A DNA stretch of 64,000 bases, from positions 124,001 through 188,000 of the forward strand of contig CALAHF010000080.1 in assembly GCA_937891465.1 (NCBI GenBank), written 5' to 3'. The stretch comes from an uncultured Verrucomicrobiales bacterium. Lineage in GTDB: Bacteria > Verrucomicrobiota > Verrucomicrobiia > Verrucomicrobiales > DEV007. Shown here in pieces: positions 34,629 through 43,318 of this stretch. Position 1 is the stretch's first letter. The number at the start of each line of letters is the position of its first letter. The notes under the pieces were generated by a model. It saw only the letters and a list, made by a program, of their open reading frames with translations, made no database searches and had not been told where the DNA came from. The position numbers were made by a program, and so were the translations under genes.

Positions 34629-36434
34629 ATGTTCACAATTCTTGAAATTTTAGGAAGCCTCGGTGTTTTCCTCTTCGGCATGAAAGTCCTCAGTGAGGGC
34701 ATTCAAAAAGTTGCGGGGCAGCGGATGCGAAAAATCATGGCGACAATGACGGGCAATCGCTTGTCCGGCGTGGGCACGGGATTTCTCACGACGTGTTTGC
34801 TACAATCATCTTCGGCGACGACGGTTATCGTGGTGAGTTTTGTGAACGCGGGATTGCTGACGTTAGTGGAATCGATTGGCGTGGTAATGGGGGCAAATCT
34901 TGGAACGACGCTGACTGCTTGGATCATTGCGGCTGTTGGAAAGTTCCCCATTGCGGACATCGCGTTGCCAATCATCGGAATTGGATTGCCATTCCTTTTT
35001 ATTGGAAAAAACAAGGCAAAGGCATTGGGCGAAGTAATGATCGGATTTGGTCTGCTTTTCTTCGGTTTGGGGCTTTTGAAAGACGCTGTTCCTGATGTGA
35101 AAGGAATGCTGGCTGACCAGGCGATGGCAGAGCAGGCGAGGGCAGTTCAAGCTCAGATCTCTAGCTTGAGTGGCTATGGTTACGGATCACTTCTGATCTT
35201 TTTGGCAATCGGGGTTGTATTGACGCTGATCGTTCAGTCTTCGTCGGCTGCGATGGCGATCACAGTGACATTAGCATTAAATGGATGGATTGGTTTTGAA
35301 GAATCAGCCGCGATTGTTTTGGGGGAAAATATTGGAACGACGGTTACGGCATGGTTAGCGTCTCTTGGAGCGAATGTACACGCGCGGCGAGCGGCTCGTG
35401 CTCACTTTATGTTCAACATTCTGGGGGTGCTTTGGATGCTGGCAGTTTTCTACGCTTTTGCTCCGGTGGTCCTGAAACTCGGCGACCTGCTTCCAGATTC
35501 ATTTCGAACCGCGAAACACAATTCGGACATTGGATTTGATCTGGCGATTTTTCACACGCTCTTCAATTTCCTGAATATTTGTATTCTGATCGGTTTTGTT
35601 CCGCTCATTGCAAAAATCGTGACGAAATGGGTCAAAGATGATGGCGCGAATGAACAGCATGGACCTCGCTTGAAATATATTTCGCAGAACATGCTAAACA
35701 TGGGTGAGTTGAACCTTTCCGCTGCTGAAGAAGCGGTTCGTCGACTCGCGGGGCATACCAAGGAAATGTTCGCCGGTTTTGCTTCCGTTTTTGGTTCGCC
35801 TGATGAGGATTTATCAAAGCAGGTGTCTCGATTGAAGGAGATGGAGGATGAGGCGGACGTGTTGACTCAGGATATTACGGAATATTTGGTTCGCTGTTCT
35901 TCCGAAGAAATCGGAGTTCAAAATGCGGGTTCGGTGGCTTCGATGTTGCGAATCGTTTCGGAGTTGGAGGAGGTGTCGGATACAGTTTATCGCCTCATCA
36001 TTTACACGCAGCGCAAATACCGGAAGAAGCGGGAATTTTCTGAAGAGATGGTTGATGATATTCAGGAGTTGGCAGCCAAAGTTGGTGCGACGATCGATTT
36101 TTATCAGGATCATTTGTTCACCAAATTTACGGCGAGCCAGTTGGCGCAAGCTGAGGCGGACGTTGATAAAATCAAATCGCTGAGCAAAAAGCTCAATAAA
36201 GCGGCGGTGCGGCGGATGAAAGCTGATGGAAATCAGGTGAAGACTGAGCTTCTCAATATCGAGATCAATAATTCGCTGGATAAGGTTGGAGATCACTCGA
36301 TTAGCGTGATTCGCTCGACCTATTACATTGCGAACCCGGATGATATTCCCGAGAAATACTGGCTGGATGATATTGTGATGAATGAAATCGGAGTAGACGA
36401 TTCTGACTCAGATGAGGCTAAACCGGAGGCGTAA
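34629..36434 (+). CDS. Na/Pi cotransporter family protein with C-terminal PhoU-like domain
   Basis: 601-residue inner-membrane phosphate transporter. It has two inverted-topology repeats with QSSSA motifs (TCLLQSSSATTVIVV and VQSSSAAMAITV), each followed by a G-x-N-x-GTT segment (GANLGTTLTAW, GENIGTTVTAW). The C-terminal ~230 residues are a helical PhoU-like domain (LNMGELNLSAAEEAVRRLAG, then LEEVSDTVYRLIIYTQR). Sodium-driven phosphate uptake or export is expected. ATG at 34629 gives the conserved start FTILEILGSLGVFLFGMKVL. Confidence 0.93.
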   Translation: MFTILEILGSLGVFLFGMKVLSEGIQKVAGQRMRKIMATMTGNRLSGVGTGFLTTCLLQSSSATTVIVVSFVNAGLLTLVESIGVVMGANLGTTLTAWIIAAVGKFPIADIALPIIGIGLPFLFIGKNKAKALGEVMIGFGLLFFGLGLLKDAVPDVKGMLADQAMAEQARAVQAQISSLSGYGYGSLLIFLAIGVVLTLIVQSSSAAMAITVTLALNGWIGFEESAAIVLGENIGTTVTAWLASLGANVHARRAARAHFMFNILGVLWMLAVFYAFAPVVLKLGDLLPDSFRTAKHNSDIGFDLAIFHTLFNFLNICILIGFVPLIAKIVTKWVKDDGANEQHGPRLKYISQNMLNMGELNLSAAEEAVRRLAGHTKEMFAGFASVFGSPDEDLSKQVSRLKEMEDEADVLTQDITEYLVRCSSEEIGVQNAGSVASMLRIVSELEEVSDTVYRLIIYTQRKYRKKREFSEEMVDDIQELAAKVGATIDFYQDHLFTKFTASQLAQAEADVDKIKSLSKKLNKAAVRRMKADGNQVKTELLNIEINNSLDKVGDHSISVIRSTYYIANPDDIPEKYWLDDIVMNEIGVDDSDSDEAKPEA

Positions 36435-36505
36435 TCTCTAAAGGCTGGACGTGCTTTTCTCTGAAAAGCCGTTGAATCCGCGTGGTTCGACTCCACAATG
36501 CGTTC

Positions 36506-37303
36506 ATGATCCACGACGTTGGCAATCGCATCCTGAATCAGGCCGAACAGAAATTCGGCAAACTGGCGATCAGTGGGGTAATCCGATGGATTGCGATTTT
36601 TCAGATCGCGGTTTGGGCCCTGTCTCTAATTTCCCCCGGATTGCTCAAGCAGCTTGATTTTTATCACGCGGAAATTTTTCAAGGACAGGTCTGGCGGATT
36701 TTCAGCTGGGTCTTCATGTCGTATCCCGGAAATCCGCTGTTCGCATTATTTCGCCTGTTTATTCTCTGGTTCATTAGCGACGCCCTGGAAGGTTGCTGGG
36801 GAGTCTTTCGGACGAACGTTTACGTCGTTGCGATGATTGCAGGAATTTCCGCGATTTGTCTTCTGCCGCAACTCAATGGGGCAGGGCTATACATGACCGA
36901 GTTCTTCTTTCTCGCTCTTTTCATGACCTTTGCGGCGGCGCTTCCCAATCAAATCATCAGTCTTTTTGGAGTGATTCCGATCAAGGCAAAATGGTTGGGA
37001 ATAGCAGACGCAGCATTCATTATTTCGATGGTTATGAGGGAACCCGCCCTTCTTCCGATGGCGATCGTCGGATTGATTCCTTTCGTTCTGGTGTTTGCCC
37101 CGATTTTTTTCAGCGGCGCAAAAAACCGCGGAGAAACAGCTGTGCGCCGGGCAAAATTTCAGCAGAAAATGGCGCCGGGCGACTCGTTCCACTATTGCTA
37201 TATTTGCGGAAAGACGGAAAACGAGGATCCGCATCTTGAATTTCGCGTCGCCGCCGACGGCGAAGAATACTGCGTCGATCACTTGCCGAAAAAAGCAGAC
37301 TGA
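36506..37303 (+). CDS. Rhomboid-like membrane protein with C-terminal zinc-ribbon-like motif, catalytic Ser not seen
   Basis: 265-residue protein with about six membrane helices in the rhomboid order (FQGQVWRIFSWVFMSYPGNP at loop 1, FILWFISDALEGCWGVFRTN). Active rhomboids have a GxSG in helix 4. Here that region reads NGAGLYMTEFFFLALFM, with no Ser, so it is probably an inactive rhomboid or derlin-like protein. The soluble tail holds CYICGKTENEDP and CVDHLP, a plausible C-x2-C / C-x2-H zinc site. Start is ATG 36506; GTG 36482 is possible. It follows the Na/Pi gene by 71 bp on the same strand. Confidence 0.75.
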   Translation: MIHDVGNRILNQAEQKFGKLAISGVIRWIAIFQIAVWALSLISPGLLKQLDFYHAEIFQGQVWRIFSWVFMSYPGNPLFALFRLFILWFISDALEGCWGVFRTNVYVVAMIAGISAICLLPQLNGAGLYMTEFFFLALFMTFAAALPNQIISLFGVIPIKAKWLGIADAAFIISMVMREPALLPMAIVGLIPFVLVFAPIFFSGAKNRGETAVRRAKFQQKMAPGDSFHYCYICGKTENEDPHLEFRVAADGEEYCVDHLPKKAD

Positions 37304-37307
37304 ACGA

Positions 37308-38954
37308 TTACTTTTTGGCTTTTGCGTTGCCTTTAGGTTTCTTCTTTTTAGACGAGAGCAACGTGTAGGGCGGTTTTTCGAACGGAACATCGTTTGAGGT
37401 CACTCGCGGATCGTTTGCTGATTTCAGTTCAGTCATCAGCTGCGGATGAAGCTCATTCGCAATCAAGTCAGCGTATTGTGGGACTTCAGCCACATTAATC
37501 ATTTGATCAGGATCGTTTGCAAGAATGTAAAGTTCACGCGCAGGACGTTTTCCGAATCCCAATTCGTAGTGTTTTTTGAACTCCGGTTCGTTCCGATTCT
37601 CGATCATCCAGGCTTTTGTGGGGCTGGCATCGAGATCGCCAAAGCAGATCATGGTATTGTTGGTCAATGCATCCGTTGATGGGACTTCCCCTGTGGCCAC
37701 CGGCCCGGGAATTCCCATCGGCCAGCGATCGGGCTTAAAATTTACGATGTAGAGATATTCTTCTGTCCGCAGCGCTCGCTGAGGGTAGGGCAATGCACCT
37801 GTTCTTGCCGAGGCAACGTGACGTTCGCGCCCAGTGACTACCCACTTTCGCGTTTGATCGACAAAACCTGACTGGTCAGATTTTAAGGTAGGCATGATAC
37901 TGCGCCCGGTCATTACATCAGGGATTTCAAGCCCGCCCGCTTCGAGAAACGTTGGCGCGAGATCCATCAGATTCACGAAATCATCGACGACGCGGCCGGC
38001 GGGAATTTTATCTCCATTTTCGCCCCAACGGGCGATCAGCGGAACAGCGGTTCCAAAGTCGTAAAGATTGCATTTTCCACGAGGAAACCCCGGTGCTCCA
38101 TGATCTCCACTGATTACAACCAGGGTGTTTTCAAGTTGCCCTGTGGCTTCCAGTTTTTTCAGCAGGACTCCCAATGCAGCATCAAACGCCATAGCTTCGC
38201 CAAGATAATCCGCGAAATCTTCTCTCACGATTGGGACGTCTGGCAGAAAGGCGGGCATTTTTCCCTTCAATTCATCAGGGTTCAGTCCCCACAAGTCTTT
38301 GCCCGATCCCTTGATCCATTTCCGGTGGACATTGGTGGGGCCAAACCAAAAGCAGAATGGCTCGTCTTTGGGCTGAGCTTTTAAGAATCCATCAAATTCG
38401 CGGCCCACTTTTGTTAAAAGTTCAGTTTTGGCTTCATCGGCGGATTTCCCTTTTCCCATCATCCCGGATGCGGTTTGAGAAAACGCGTTAAAATTGGTTC
38501 CTCCGGGCAGCTCGAAAGCGTATTTTTGGTCGCCAAATGGAGCATCTCGTGGCGTGCCCGGGCTCCACACTTTGTAGAGTTTTCCGATGTGATAGCCGGA
38601 ATCTTTCAGCATTAACGGCCAGCTTGGGATTTTTGAATCCCAAACGGCCCCTTGCAAAATCGCTCCCAATCCCGTGCGAAAGAAATACTGCCCGGACAGC
38701 AGTGAACTCCGGCAGGGCGTGCAGGACGGAGCGGTGACAAAGGCATTATTGAACAGAACGCCTTCCTTGGCCATCCGATCGATGTTGGGTGTCTTGATCA
38801 GATCATTGACCGTGTCGGGACCATCAGTTTCTGCATAAACACTTGCATACCGTCCCCAATCGTCAGCGAATGCGAAGAGAATATTGGGACGGTCATCGTC
38901 AGCTGCAACTGCGACGGCAAAGAGACCTGCGAAAAGGGCAAGAAGGTGCTTCAT
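37308..38954 (-). CDS. Sulfatase (S1 family)
   Basis: 548-residue exported sulfatase. Signal peptide [17 protein letters not shown] precedes [19 protein letters not shown] (metal-binding Asp pair). The formylglycine motif is CTPCR, with Cys78 in [12 protein letters not shown], and the second Asp/His site is [13 protein letters not shown]. It ends in a Lys-rich tail. Layout resembles N-sulfoglucosamine/heparan-type sulfatases but the substrate is not certain. ATG at 38954 is preferred over 39002, whose extra 16 residues precede the signal peptide. It converges on the rhomboid-like gene, the two ends being 4 bp apart. A single dispersed repeat unit lies upstream at 38995. Confidence 0.92.
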   Translation of the reverse strand: MKHLLALFAGLFAVAVAADDDRPNILFAFADDWGRYASVYAETDGPDTVNDLIKTPNIDRMAKEGVLFNNAFVTAPSCTPCRSSLLSGQYFFRTGLGAILQGAVWDSKIPSWPLMLKDSGYHIGKLYKVWSPGTPRDAPFGDQKYAFELPGGTNFNAFSQTASGMMGKGKSADEAKTELLTKVGREFDGFLKAQPKDEPFCFWFGPTNVHRKWIKGSGKDLWGLNPDELKGKMPAFLPDVPIVREDFADYLGEAMAFDAALGVLLKKLEATGQLENTLVVISGDHGAPGFPRGKCNLYDFGTAVPLIARWGENGDKIPAGRVVDDFVNLMDLAPTFLEAGGLEIPDVMTGRSIMPTLKSDQSGFVDQTRKWVVTGRERHVASARTGALPYPQRALRTEEYLYIVNFKPDRWPMGIPGPVATGEVPSTDALTNNTMICFGDLDASPTKAWMIENRNEPEFKKHYELGFGKRPARELYILANDPDQMINVAEVPQYADLIANELHPQLMTELKSANDPRVTSNDVPFEKPPYTLLSSKKKKPKGNAKAKK

Positions 38955-38994
38955 AGAATCACCTTGGCTGGAATCCAGCTTCCAACAAGTCGCA

Positions 38995-39015
38995 CGATCC
39001 AATAGGGTAGGATCG
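38995..39015. repeat. Dispersed 21-bp unit, single copy with variant perfect arms
   Basis: Arms CGATCC and GGATCG pair perfectly around the core AATAGGGTA. Compared with the CGAACC/GGTTCG units, both sides of one pair have changed together, which supports selection on the hairpin. Confidence 0.8.
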
Positions 39016-39025
39016 TGAGGGCACG

Positions 39026-39054
39026 AAAAAAGCCTTCGCGAACGAAGGCTTTTT
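39026..39054 (-). terminator. Strong stem-loop terminator, active for the 39085-39351 gene
   Basis: AGCCTTCG (39031-39038) pairs perfectly with CGAAGGCT (39043-39050) across a CGAA loop. It is flanked by A5 on the left and T-run on the right, so on the minus strand the hairpin is followed by a U-run. It can work in both directions. Confidence 0.9.
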
Positions 39055-39084
39055 GAAAATTAGAGTTGAAATAGATTTTGACAA

Positions 39085-39351
39085 TCAGTCGTCGTCATTG
39101 CTGTCGTCGAGCTGCTCCTTAATCACATATCCAGCGAGAACAGCGAGACCGAGACCAAGCAATCCATAGCCGTTCTGAAGACCCGCTTCGGTGTGCTTCA
39201 CTTCTTCAAAATCCTGAGCCTGCTTTTTGTAAAGCTCGACAGCTTGCTCTATTTTAAGGGGCTGCTTCTTTACTTCACCAGCGTGGGTGTAAGGCGCAAA
39301 AGTAAGTGTCACCAGTGCGACAATCGCAAAAATTGAGAAAATCTGTTTCAT
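39085..39351 (-). CDS. Small exported membrane protein, function unknown
   Basis: 88 residues: signal peptide (MKQIFSIFAIVALVTLTFAPYTHA), a Lys/Glu-rich helix, a second hydrophobic segment (YGLLGLGLAVLAGYVI) and an acidic end (DDSNDDD). It is a lone transcription unit with a terminator 30 bp downstream. Upstream, TTGACA (39384-39389, minus strand) lies one promoter spacing from an A/T-rich -10-like AATAATC near 39361-39367. That would put the start of transcription within a few bases of the ATG at 39351, so the mRNA may be nearly leaderless. No family was recognised. Confidence 0.75.
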   Translation of the reverse strand: MKQIFSIFAIVALVTLTFAPYTHAGEVKKQPLKIEQAVELYKKQAQDFEEVKHTEAGLQNGYGLLGLGLAVLAGYVIKEQLDDSNDDD

Positions 39352-39372
39352 GTAGAAGGGGATTATTGGTTT

Positions 39373-39389
39373 TTGACAGTGTTTGTCAA
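39373..39389 (-). promoter_or_regulatory. Inverted TTGACA/TGTCAA with possible promoter for the 39351 gene
   Basis: TTGACA (39373-39378) and TGTCAA (39384-39389) form a 6-bp inverted repeat with a 5-bp spacer. The right arm read on the minus strand is a consensus -35, with a weak -10 candidate near 39361-39367. It could also be an operator. Confidence 0.4.
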
Positions 39390-39406
39390 GTCGATCTCAA
39401 TTTATT

Positions 39407-40069
39407 TCACCCGAGCGTCGAAACGATCAACGCGGCGTATTTTTCCTGTTTCCAAAAATGGAGGAACTGATCGCGGGGAAGGCGAACGATTCCGTATTGC
39501 GGATCCATCACCAAAATCTCGTTGTAGCTGTGTCCAATCACCACCAGATAATGGCGTTTCCATTCTTTGTCAGATGCCCACATTGCCCGTCGATCAAGCG
39601 TTTCAATGAGCGGTAGGCTTTTCCCGAAATATTTCCCCCGGGGCAATTCGCAGGCGACAATCACAGGGCGTCCCGCGCTGACGTGCTCGGTGAGTTTTTT
39701 GAGCGGATCGTTTGACATCGTGACGGCGAAGGCCGCGAAACGTTGCTGCAAAGCGATTTCCCGAAGCTGGAGAAGCGGATAACCGTCGACTCCACGTGAT
39801 CTGTGAGCGGCGATCAAATCTTTCTCTGTATAAAGGGGAGCTGAATCTTCTTTCCAATAATTTAAGACGCTGGTGAGGGCCGCTGCGCCGCATGAAAGTT
39901 GGCGGGACTGCTTCACCGCGTCGATTTTGCAATACTCGAAGCCCTTGTATCGCTTGTCGAAGTTATCGTTCGAAGTCGACTTGGCTGTCGTAATGCAACT
40001 GGAGAGCAACAGTACGCTCAGCAATCCACTAATCGCCGGGATCAGCCATTTATAAGAGAAGTTTTTCAA
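39407..40069 (-). CDS. Lipoprotein with C39-like cysteine peptidase domain
   Basis: 220 residues from a TTG at 40069: a signal peptide with lipobox LLLSSC, then a papain-like peptidase_C39 fold. The pattern QSRQLSCGAAALTSVLNYW holds the catalytic Cys and its Gln, and HYLVVIGHSYNEILVMDPQYG holds the catalytic His and Asp-Pro. It lacks the ABC exporter parts of bacteriocin transporters. Other starts reach 40204 but would run through a strong palindrome. It is divergent from the L,D-transpeptidase gene. A role in trimming surface peptides is a guess. Confidence 0.75.
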   Translation of the reverse strand: MKNFSYKWLIPAISGLLSVLLLSSCITTAKSTSNDNFDKRYKGFEYCKIDAVKQSRQLSCGAAALTSVLNYWKEDSAPLYTEKDLIAAHRSRGVDGYPLLQLREIALQQRFAAFAVTMSNDPLKKLTEHVSAGRPVIVACELPRGKYFGKSLPLIETLDRRAMWASDKEWKRHYLVVIGHSYNEILVMDPQYGIVRLPRDQFLHFWKQEKYAALIVSTLG

Positions 40070-40121
40070 AAAAGTGTGTTTCGGAGGGAAATGTAACCGA
40101 TTTTTAGAGAAAAGAGTACAA

Positions 40122-40155
40122 GAAATTGCCCGACTCCAAGGAGTCGGGCAATTTC
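40122..40155. repeat. Near-perfect 34-bp palindrome in a divergent intergenic region
   Basis: A 16-bp arm (40122-40137, GAAATTGCCCGACTCC) is followed by AA and its exact reverse complement (40140-40155). It lies upstream of both the C39 lipoprotein (minus) and the L,D-transpeptidase (plus). A shorter inverted repeat GTTAC/GTAAC follows at about 40180-40196. There is no T-run suitable for either gene's end, so it looks like an operator or leader hairpin more than a terminator. Confidence 0.8.
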
Positions 40156-40321
40156 GAAACACGAAACACAAACAGTCAGTTACCGAGAAAGTAACCGTGG
40201 CCACATATTAGTTGATATTTAAGTTTAGTCAATATTTAATTTAAGAGAAACTTCATTTTTTTCTCAAATTCGGGTTTGAGGCTGATTTCGAGGTGATTTC
40301 GTGGTAGTTGTCACCCGACTT

Positions 40322-40975
40322 ATGGGTCCATTCGGAAAGGTTTTGTACGGCGGCTGCGTGATTGCATTATTGGCATTCACTATGAGCGGCTGTGTTTCCA
40401 CGAGGAAGAGAGATTCCGGACCCGATATTACCGCAACGGGGCAGAAGCAGGTTCGGGTGAGCCTGAGCAATCGCGCGGTTTACGTTTATGACGAATCAGG
40501 AAAATCCATTTTCGTTTCAGCCGTTGCGATTGGAACGCAACAGAATCCCACACCGACAGGTGATTTTAAGGCGTTCAACAAAATTGCCCACAAACGAAGC
40601 GGTTCCTACGGCTTTCATGTGAATGGCAATTTGATTCGTCCGGGGAAACGATCAACGATGCCGTCGTATTGTCGTTATGTCGGTTACCCAATGCCATATT
40701 GGGTGGAATTTAAGTCGGGATATGGATTTCATGCCGGAGCCGTCTGGCCAAGTCCGCGATCTCACGGATGTTTGCGAATTCATAAAACGATTGCGAAAGA
40801 ATTTTTTCAAATCGTCGACGAGAGTACGCCGATTCACATTGCCCAATCACTCCCAGAGGATAAATCCAAGCTAGGTAAAAAGATCTGGCGGCCTACCGAT
40901 TACGCATTGCCGAATTCTCCGGGCCCTGTCCTCATTTCAAACGCTCCATTTTCCAATCACAATGTCATCTACTAG
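40322..40975 (+). CDS. L,D-transpeptidase (YkuD) lipoprotein
   Basis: 217 residues. Lipobox LAFTMSGC follows the signal peptide, then a YkuD domain (about 45-190) with the catalytic motif SHGCLRI (Cys) preceded by GYGFHAGAVWPSP. It cross-links peptidoglycan or attaches proteins to it. ATG at 40322 is preferred over GTG at 40301. Its last codons overlap the ispH start (14 bp), so the two are translationally coupled. Its C-terminal extension (LPNSPGPVLISNAPF) is Pro/Asn-rich and unclassified. Confidence 0.88.
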   Translation: MGPFGKVLYGGCVIALLAFTMSGCVSTRKRDSGPDITATGQKQVRVSLSNRAVYVYDESGKSIFVSAVAIGTQQNPTPTGDFKAFNKIAHKRSGSYGFHVNGNLIRPGKRSTMPSYCRYVGYPMPYWVEFKSGYGFHAGAVWPSPRSHGCLRIHKTIAKEFFQIVDESTPIHIAQSLPEDKSKLGKKIWRPTDYALPNSPGPVLISNAPFSNHNVIY

Positions 40976-42209
40976 TCCCGCCCCCGTCCCGCCGGAGAAG
41001 AAAAAAAAGAAAAAGCGCGTCAACGTCCGTACACCGGAAGTGATGGAGCGCGTTCAAGCGGAAGTCGAGGATCATTATCGGAGCAGCATTGTTGAAAAAT
41101 TGCGGGCCCGTGCGGGGTCTATCACGATTGGAAACACCACGCTTCGGCTCGCCAAACAATTCGGATTTTGCTACGGTGTCGAACGCGCGATTGATTTGGC
41201 GTATGCTTCGCGTCGCGTATTTCCAGAGAATCGAATATTTCTCATTGGCGAAATCATTCATAATCAGGAGGTGAATCGCCAGCTGGAAGAAATGGGAATC
41301 GTCTCGCTTCCCTGGCAGGAGATTTCTGAGGAATACGACAATCTTGGCGAAGACGATGTCGTGATCGTGCCTGCATTTGGCGCGCCGATTGCTTTTCTCG
41401 ATAAAATCGAAGCACAGGGATGCACGATGGTGGATACGACTTGTGGTGACGTCATGAAAGTGTGGCGTCGTGTGAAGACCTATTCCAAATCAGGGGTGAC
41501 GTCGATCATTCACGGAAAAGCCGGTCATGAAGAAACTCGGGCAACAGCTTCTCGAGCACTTGGCGATGATAAGAAAGGACACTATTTGGTGGTCCTTACG
41601 TTGGCAGATGCCGATTACGTCTGCGATTATATTCGTAAGGGTGGTGACCGAGATGAATTTCTGAAGCGGTTCGAAGGCGGGTATTCAGATGAATTTGATC
41701 CTGATCTTCACCTTGCGCAAATTGGGGTGGCAAACCAAACAACTATGCTTAAATCCGAGACCGAAGAGATTCAAAAACGGATGTGTGATGCAGTGATTAC
41801 CCGCGATGGAAATGACGAGGGGTATCAGATGTTCGACACCATTTGCGGCGCGACTCAGGAACGTCAGGATGCACTTTTCGAAATGCTGGAAAAGCCGATG
41901 GATATGCTTTTGGTCGTCGGCGGGTATAACAGTTCGAACACTGCTCACCTCGTTGAAATTGGCGAGAAAGAGCTTCCCACATTCTTCATTCGCAGTTCCG
42001 AATGCCTGAAATCACTCGAAGACATCGTTCATTTTGACCTTCATAAAAAAGAAGAGATCTCAAGTTATTCTGAAATATTGAGCAGTGACAAACCCATCAC
42101 AATCGGGGTCACCGCTGGTGCGTCCTGCCCGAATAATCTAATTGAAAATACGGTGCTGAAAGTTTTCGAATTCCGCGGGATTGATGCCGCCGTGGTGGAA
42201 AGTTCGTAA
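40962..42209 (+). CDS. ispH: 4-hydroxy-3-methylbut-2-enyl diphosphate reductase
   Basis: 415-residue 4Fe-4S enzyme making IPP and DMAPP, the last step of the MEP isoprenoid pathway. The three cluster cysteines lie in GFCYGVERAI (Cys70), DTTCGDVMKVW and GVTAGASCPNNLI. It is longer than the ~315-residue E. coli form, with an N-terminal Lys-rich extension and an inserted segment (about 220-300), as in the cyanobacterial and plant type. It overlaps the L,D-transpeptidase gene and is 25 bp before rlmH. Confidence 0.96.
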   Translation: MSSTSPAPVPPEKKKKKKRVNVRTPEVMERVQAEVEDHYRSSIVEKLRARAGSITIGNTTLRLAKQFGFCYGVERAIDLAYASRRVFPENRIFLIGEIIHNQEVNRQLEEMGIVSLPWQEISEEYDNLGEDDVVIVPAFGAPIAFLDKIEAQGCTMVDTTCGDVMKVWRRVKTYSKSGVTSIIHGKAGHEETRATASRALGDDKKGHYLVVLTLADADYVCDYIRKGGDRDEFLKRFEGGYSDEFDPDLHLAQIGVANQTTMLKSETEEIQKRMCDAVITRDGNDEGYQMFDTICGATQERQDALFEMLEKPMDMLLVVGGYNSSNTAHLVEIGEKELPTFFIRSSECLKSLEDIVHFDLHKKEEISSYSEILSSDKPITIGVTAGASCPNNLIENTVLKVFEFRGIDAAVVESS

Positions 42210-42234
42210 CCTGCCCGCTTGCTAAATTGGTAAC

Positions 42235-42672
42235 GTGAAATGGAAACTCATAGTGGTCGGGAAGCCGGCTCTTGCGTTCGCAAAATCAGGCGTGGAAGAA
42301 TACATCAAACGACTGCGCCGATATGCTGCGGTTGAGGTCCAGCAACTGCGTGAGAATGGCCCCGAAGAAAACGGAAAGCGGGCACTTGCTGCAAGTGAAG
42401 GCTGCATTCGGATTATACTCGATGAGCGTGGACGTGGGCTGACGACTGCAACGTTTGTTGAGCAAGTGCAGACGTGGCAAATGAACGGAGTAAAACGCGC
42501 TGCACTCATCATTGGTGGCGCGGATGGTCATACTGACGAGACCAGAGCTGCAGCCGATGTCTTGTTGAAGTTAAGCGATTTCACCCTTCAACATGAGATG
42601 GCGCTCGTAATTCTATTGGAGCAGATTTATCGGATCCACACGATTATCAAAGGAGAGCCTTACCACCGTTAA
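42235..42672 (+). CDS. rlmH: 23S rRNA pseudouridine-1915 N3-methyltransferase
   Basis: 145-residue SPOUT methyltransferase. KWKLIVVGKP start, IIGGADGHTDE (knot, SAM-binding) and the conserved C-terminus YRIHTIIKGEPYHR match RlmH. Length is close to the E. coli protein. The start is GTG at 42235. It methylates m3-psi1915 in helix 69 of the large ribosomal subunit. It is in one plus-strand run with ispH and the damaged TRIC gene, which begins 6 bp after its stop. Confidence 0.95.
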   Translation: MKWKLIVVGKPALAFAKSGVEEYIKRLRRYAAVEVQQLRENGPEENGKRALAASEGCIRIILDERGRGLTTATFVEQVQTWQMNGVKRAALIIGGADGHTDETRAAADVLLKLSDFTLQHEMALVILLEQIYRIHTIIKGEPYHR

Positions 42673-42678
42673 AATTTC

Positions 42679-43252
42679 ATGATTCAGCTTCTTGAATTAC
42701 TCGCGATAACGTCAGCAGCAAATGGATTTCATCGGCGTGTTTTCCATCGCGTTGATCGTCAGCTTCGGTGGTGGTACCTTGCGCGATTTGCTTTTGGATC
42801 GGCATCCGATTTTTTGGATCGGCCAGATGCATTATTCGGTCATTATTTTCGTGCTCGCGATTGTCACTTCCTTGATCAAAAAAATTCCCCAACGGATCGA
42901 AAGATGGCTCCCGGTTCCCGACGCCTTGGGAATGGCATTTTATAGCATTCTCGGAACAGGATTTGCACTTGAAGCCGGAGTCCCCTGGTTCGTCGCGGTT
43001 CTACTCGGAGTAGTCACGGGAACTTTTGGAGGAGTGATCGGGGATGTGGTTTGCAACCGAATCCCCAGTCTGTTTCGGCCTAATTCCCCACTCTATGCCT
43101 CGTGTTCGTTTTTCGGTAGCTGGGTTTTTGTTCTCCTAAAAAACATGACAACCGTTGGCGACACCGTGGCGACATGGACCGGAGTTTCAGTTGTCGTGCT
43201 GCTTCGGTTGCTTTCCCTCCGTTTGAATTGGCGACTGCCAAGCCACGGGTGA
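42679..43252 (+). pseudogene. TRIC-type (UPF0126/YadS) cation channel gene with damaged first helix
   Basis: The body from ATG 42722 encodes most of a TRIC channel: MDFIGVFSIALIVSFGGGTL with its GGGT-RD motif, IFWIGQMHYS, and the second repeat TGTFGGVIGDVVCN. The usual protein begins about 40 residues earlier with a first helix. That start is present as MIQLLELLAITSA from ATG 42679, but in another frame, so roughly 12 residues with an odd number of bases have been lost near 42717. In addition the second-repeat Arg (GGVIRD) is Gly here. It may be a non-functional gene. A 176-residue product from 42722 would lack helix 1. Confidence 0.6.
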
Positions 43253-43288
43253 AAAACTCTTTTCCACGATGCGATACTATCCGTTCGA

Positions 43289-43309
43289 TGAAGTAACCCT
43301 GTAGGTTCG
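43289..43309. repeat. Dispersed 21-bp unit, single inverted copy
   Basis: Core AACCCTGTA on plus with right arm GGTTCG. It sits between the convergent TRIC and DUF1501 genes. A degenerate forward partner (CGATACTATCCGTTCG) may precede it at 43272-43287. Confidence 0.6.
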
Positions 43310-43318
43310 AAACGTTGG

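Noticed and set aside
40070-40204. Longer 5' end for the C39 lipoprotein
   Set aside because: It would read through the 34-bp palindrome and place 45 residues before a lipoprotein signal peptide.
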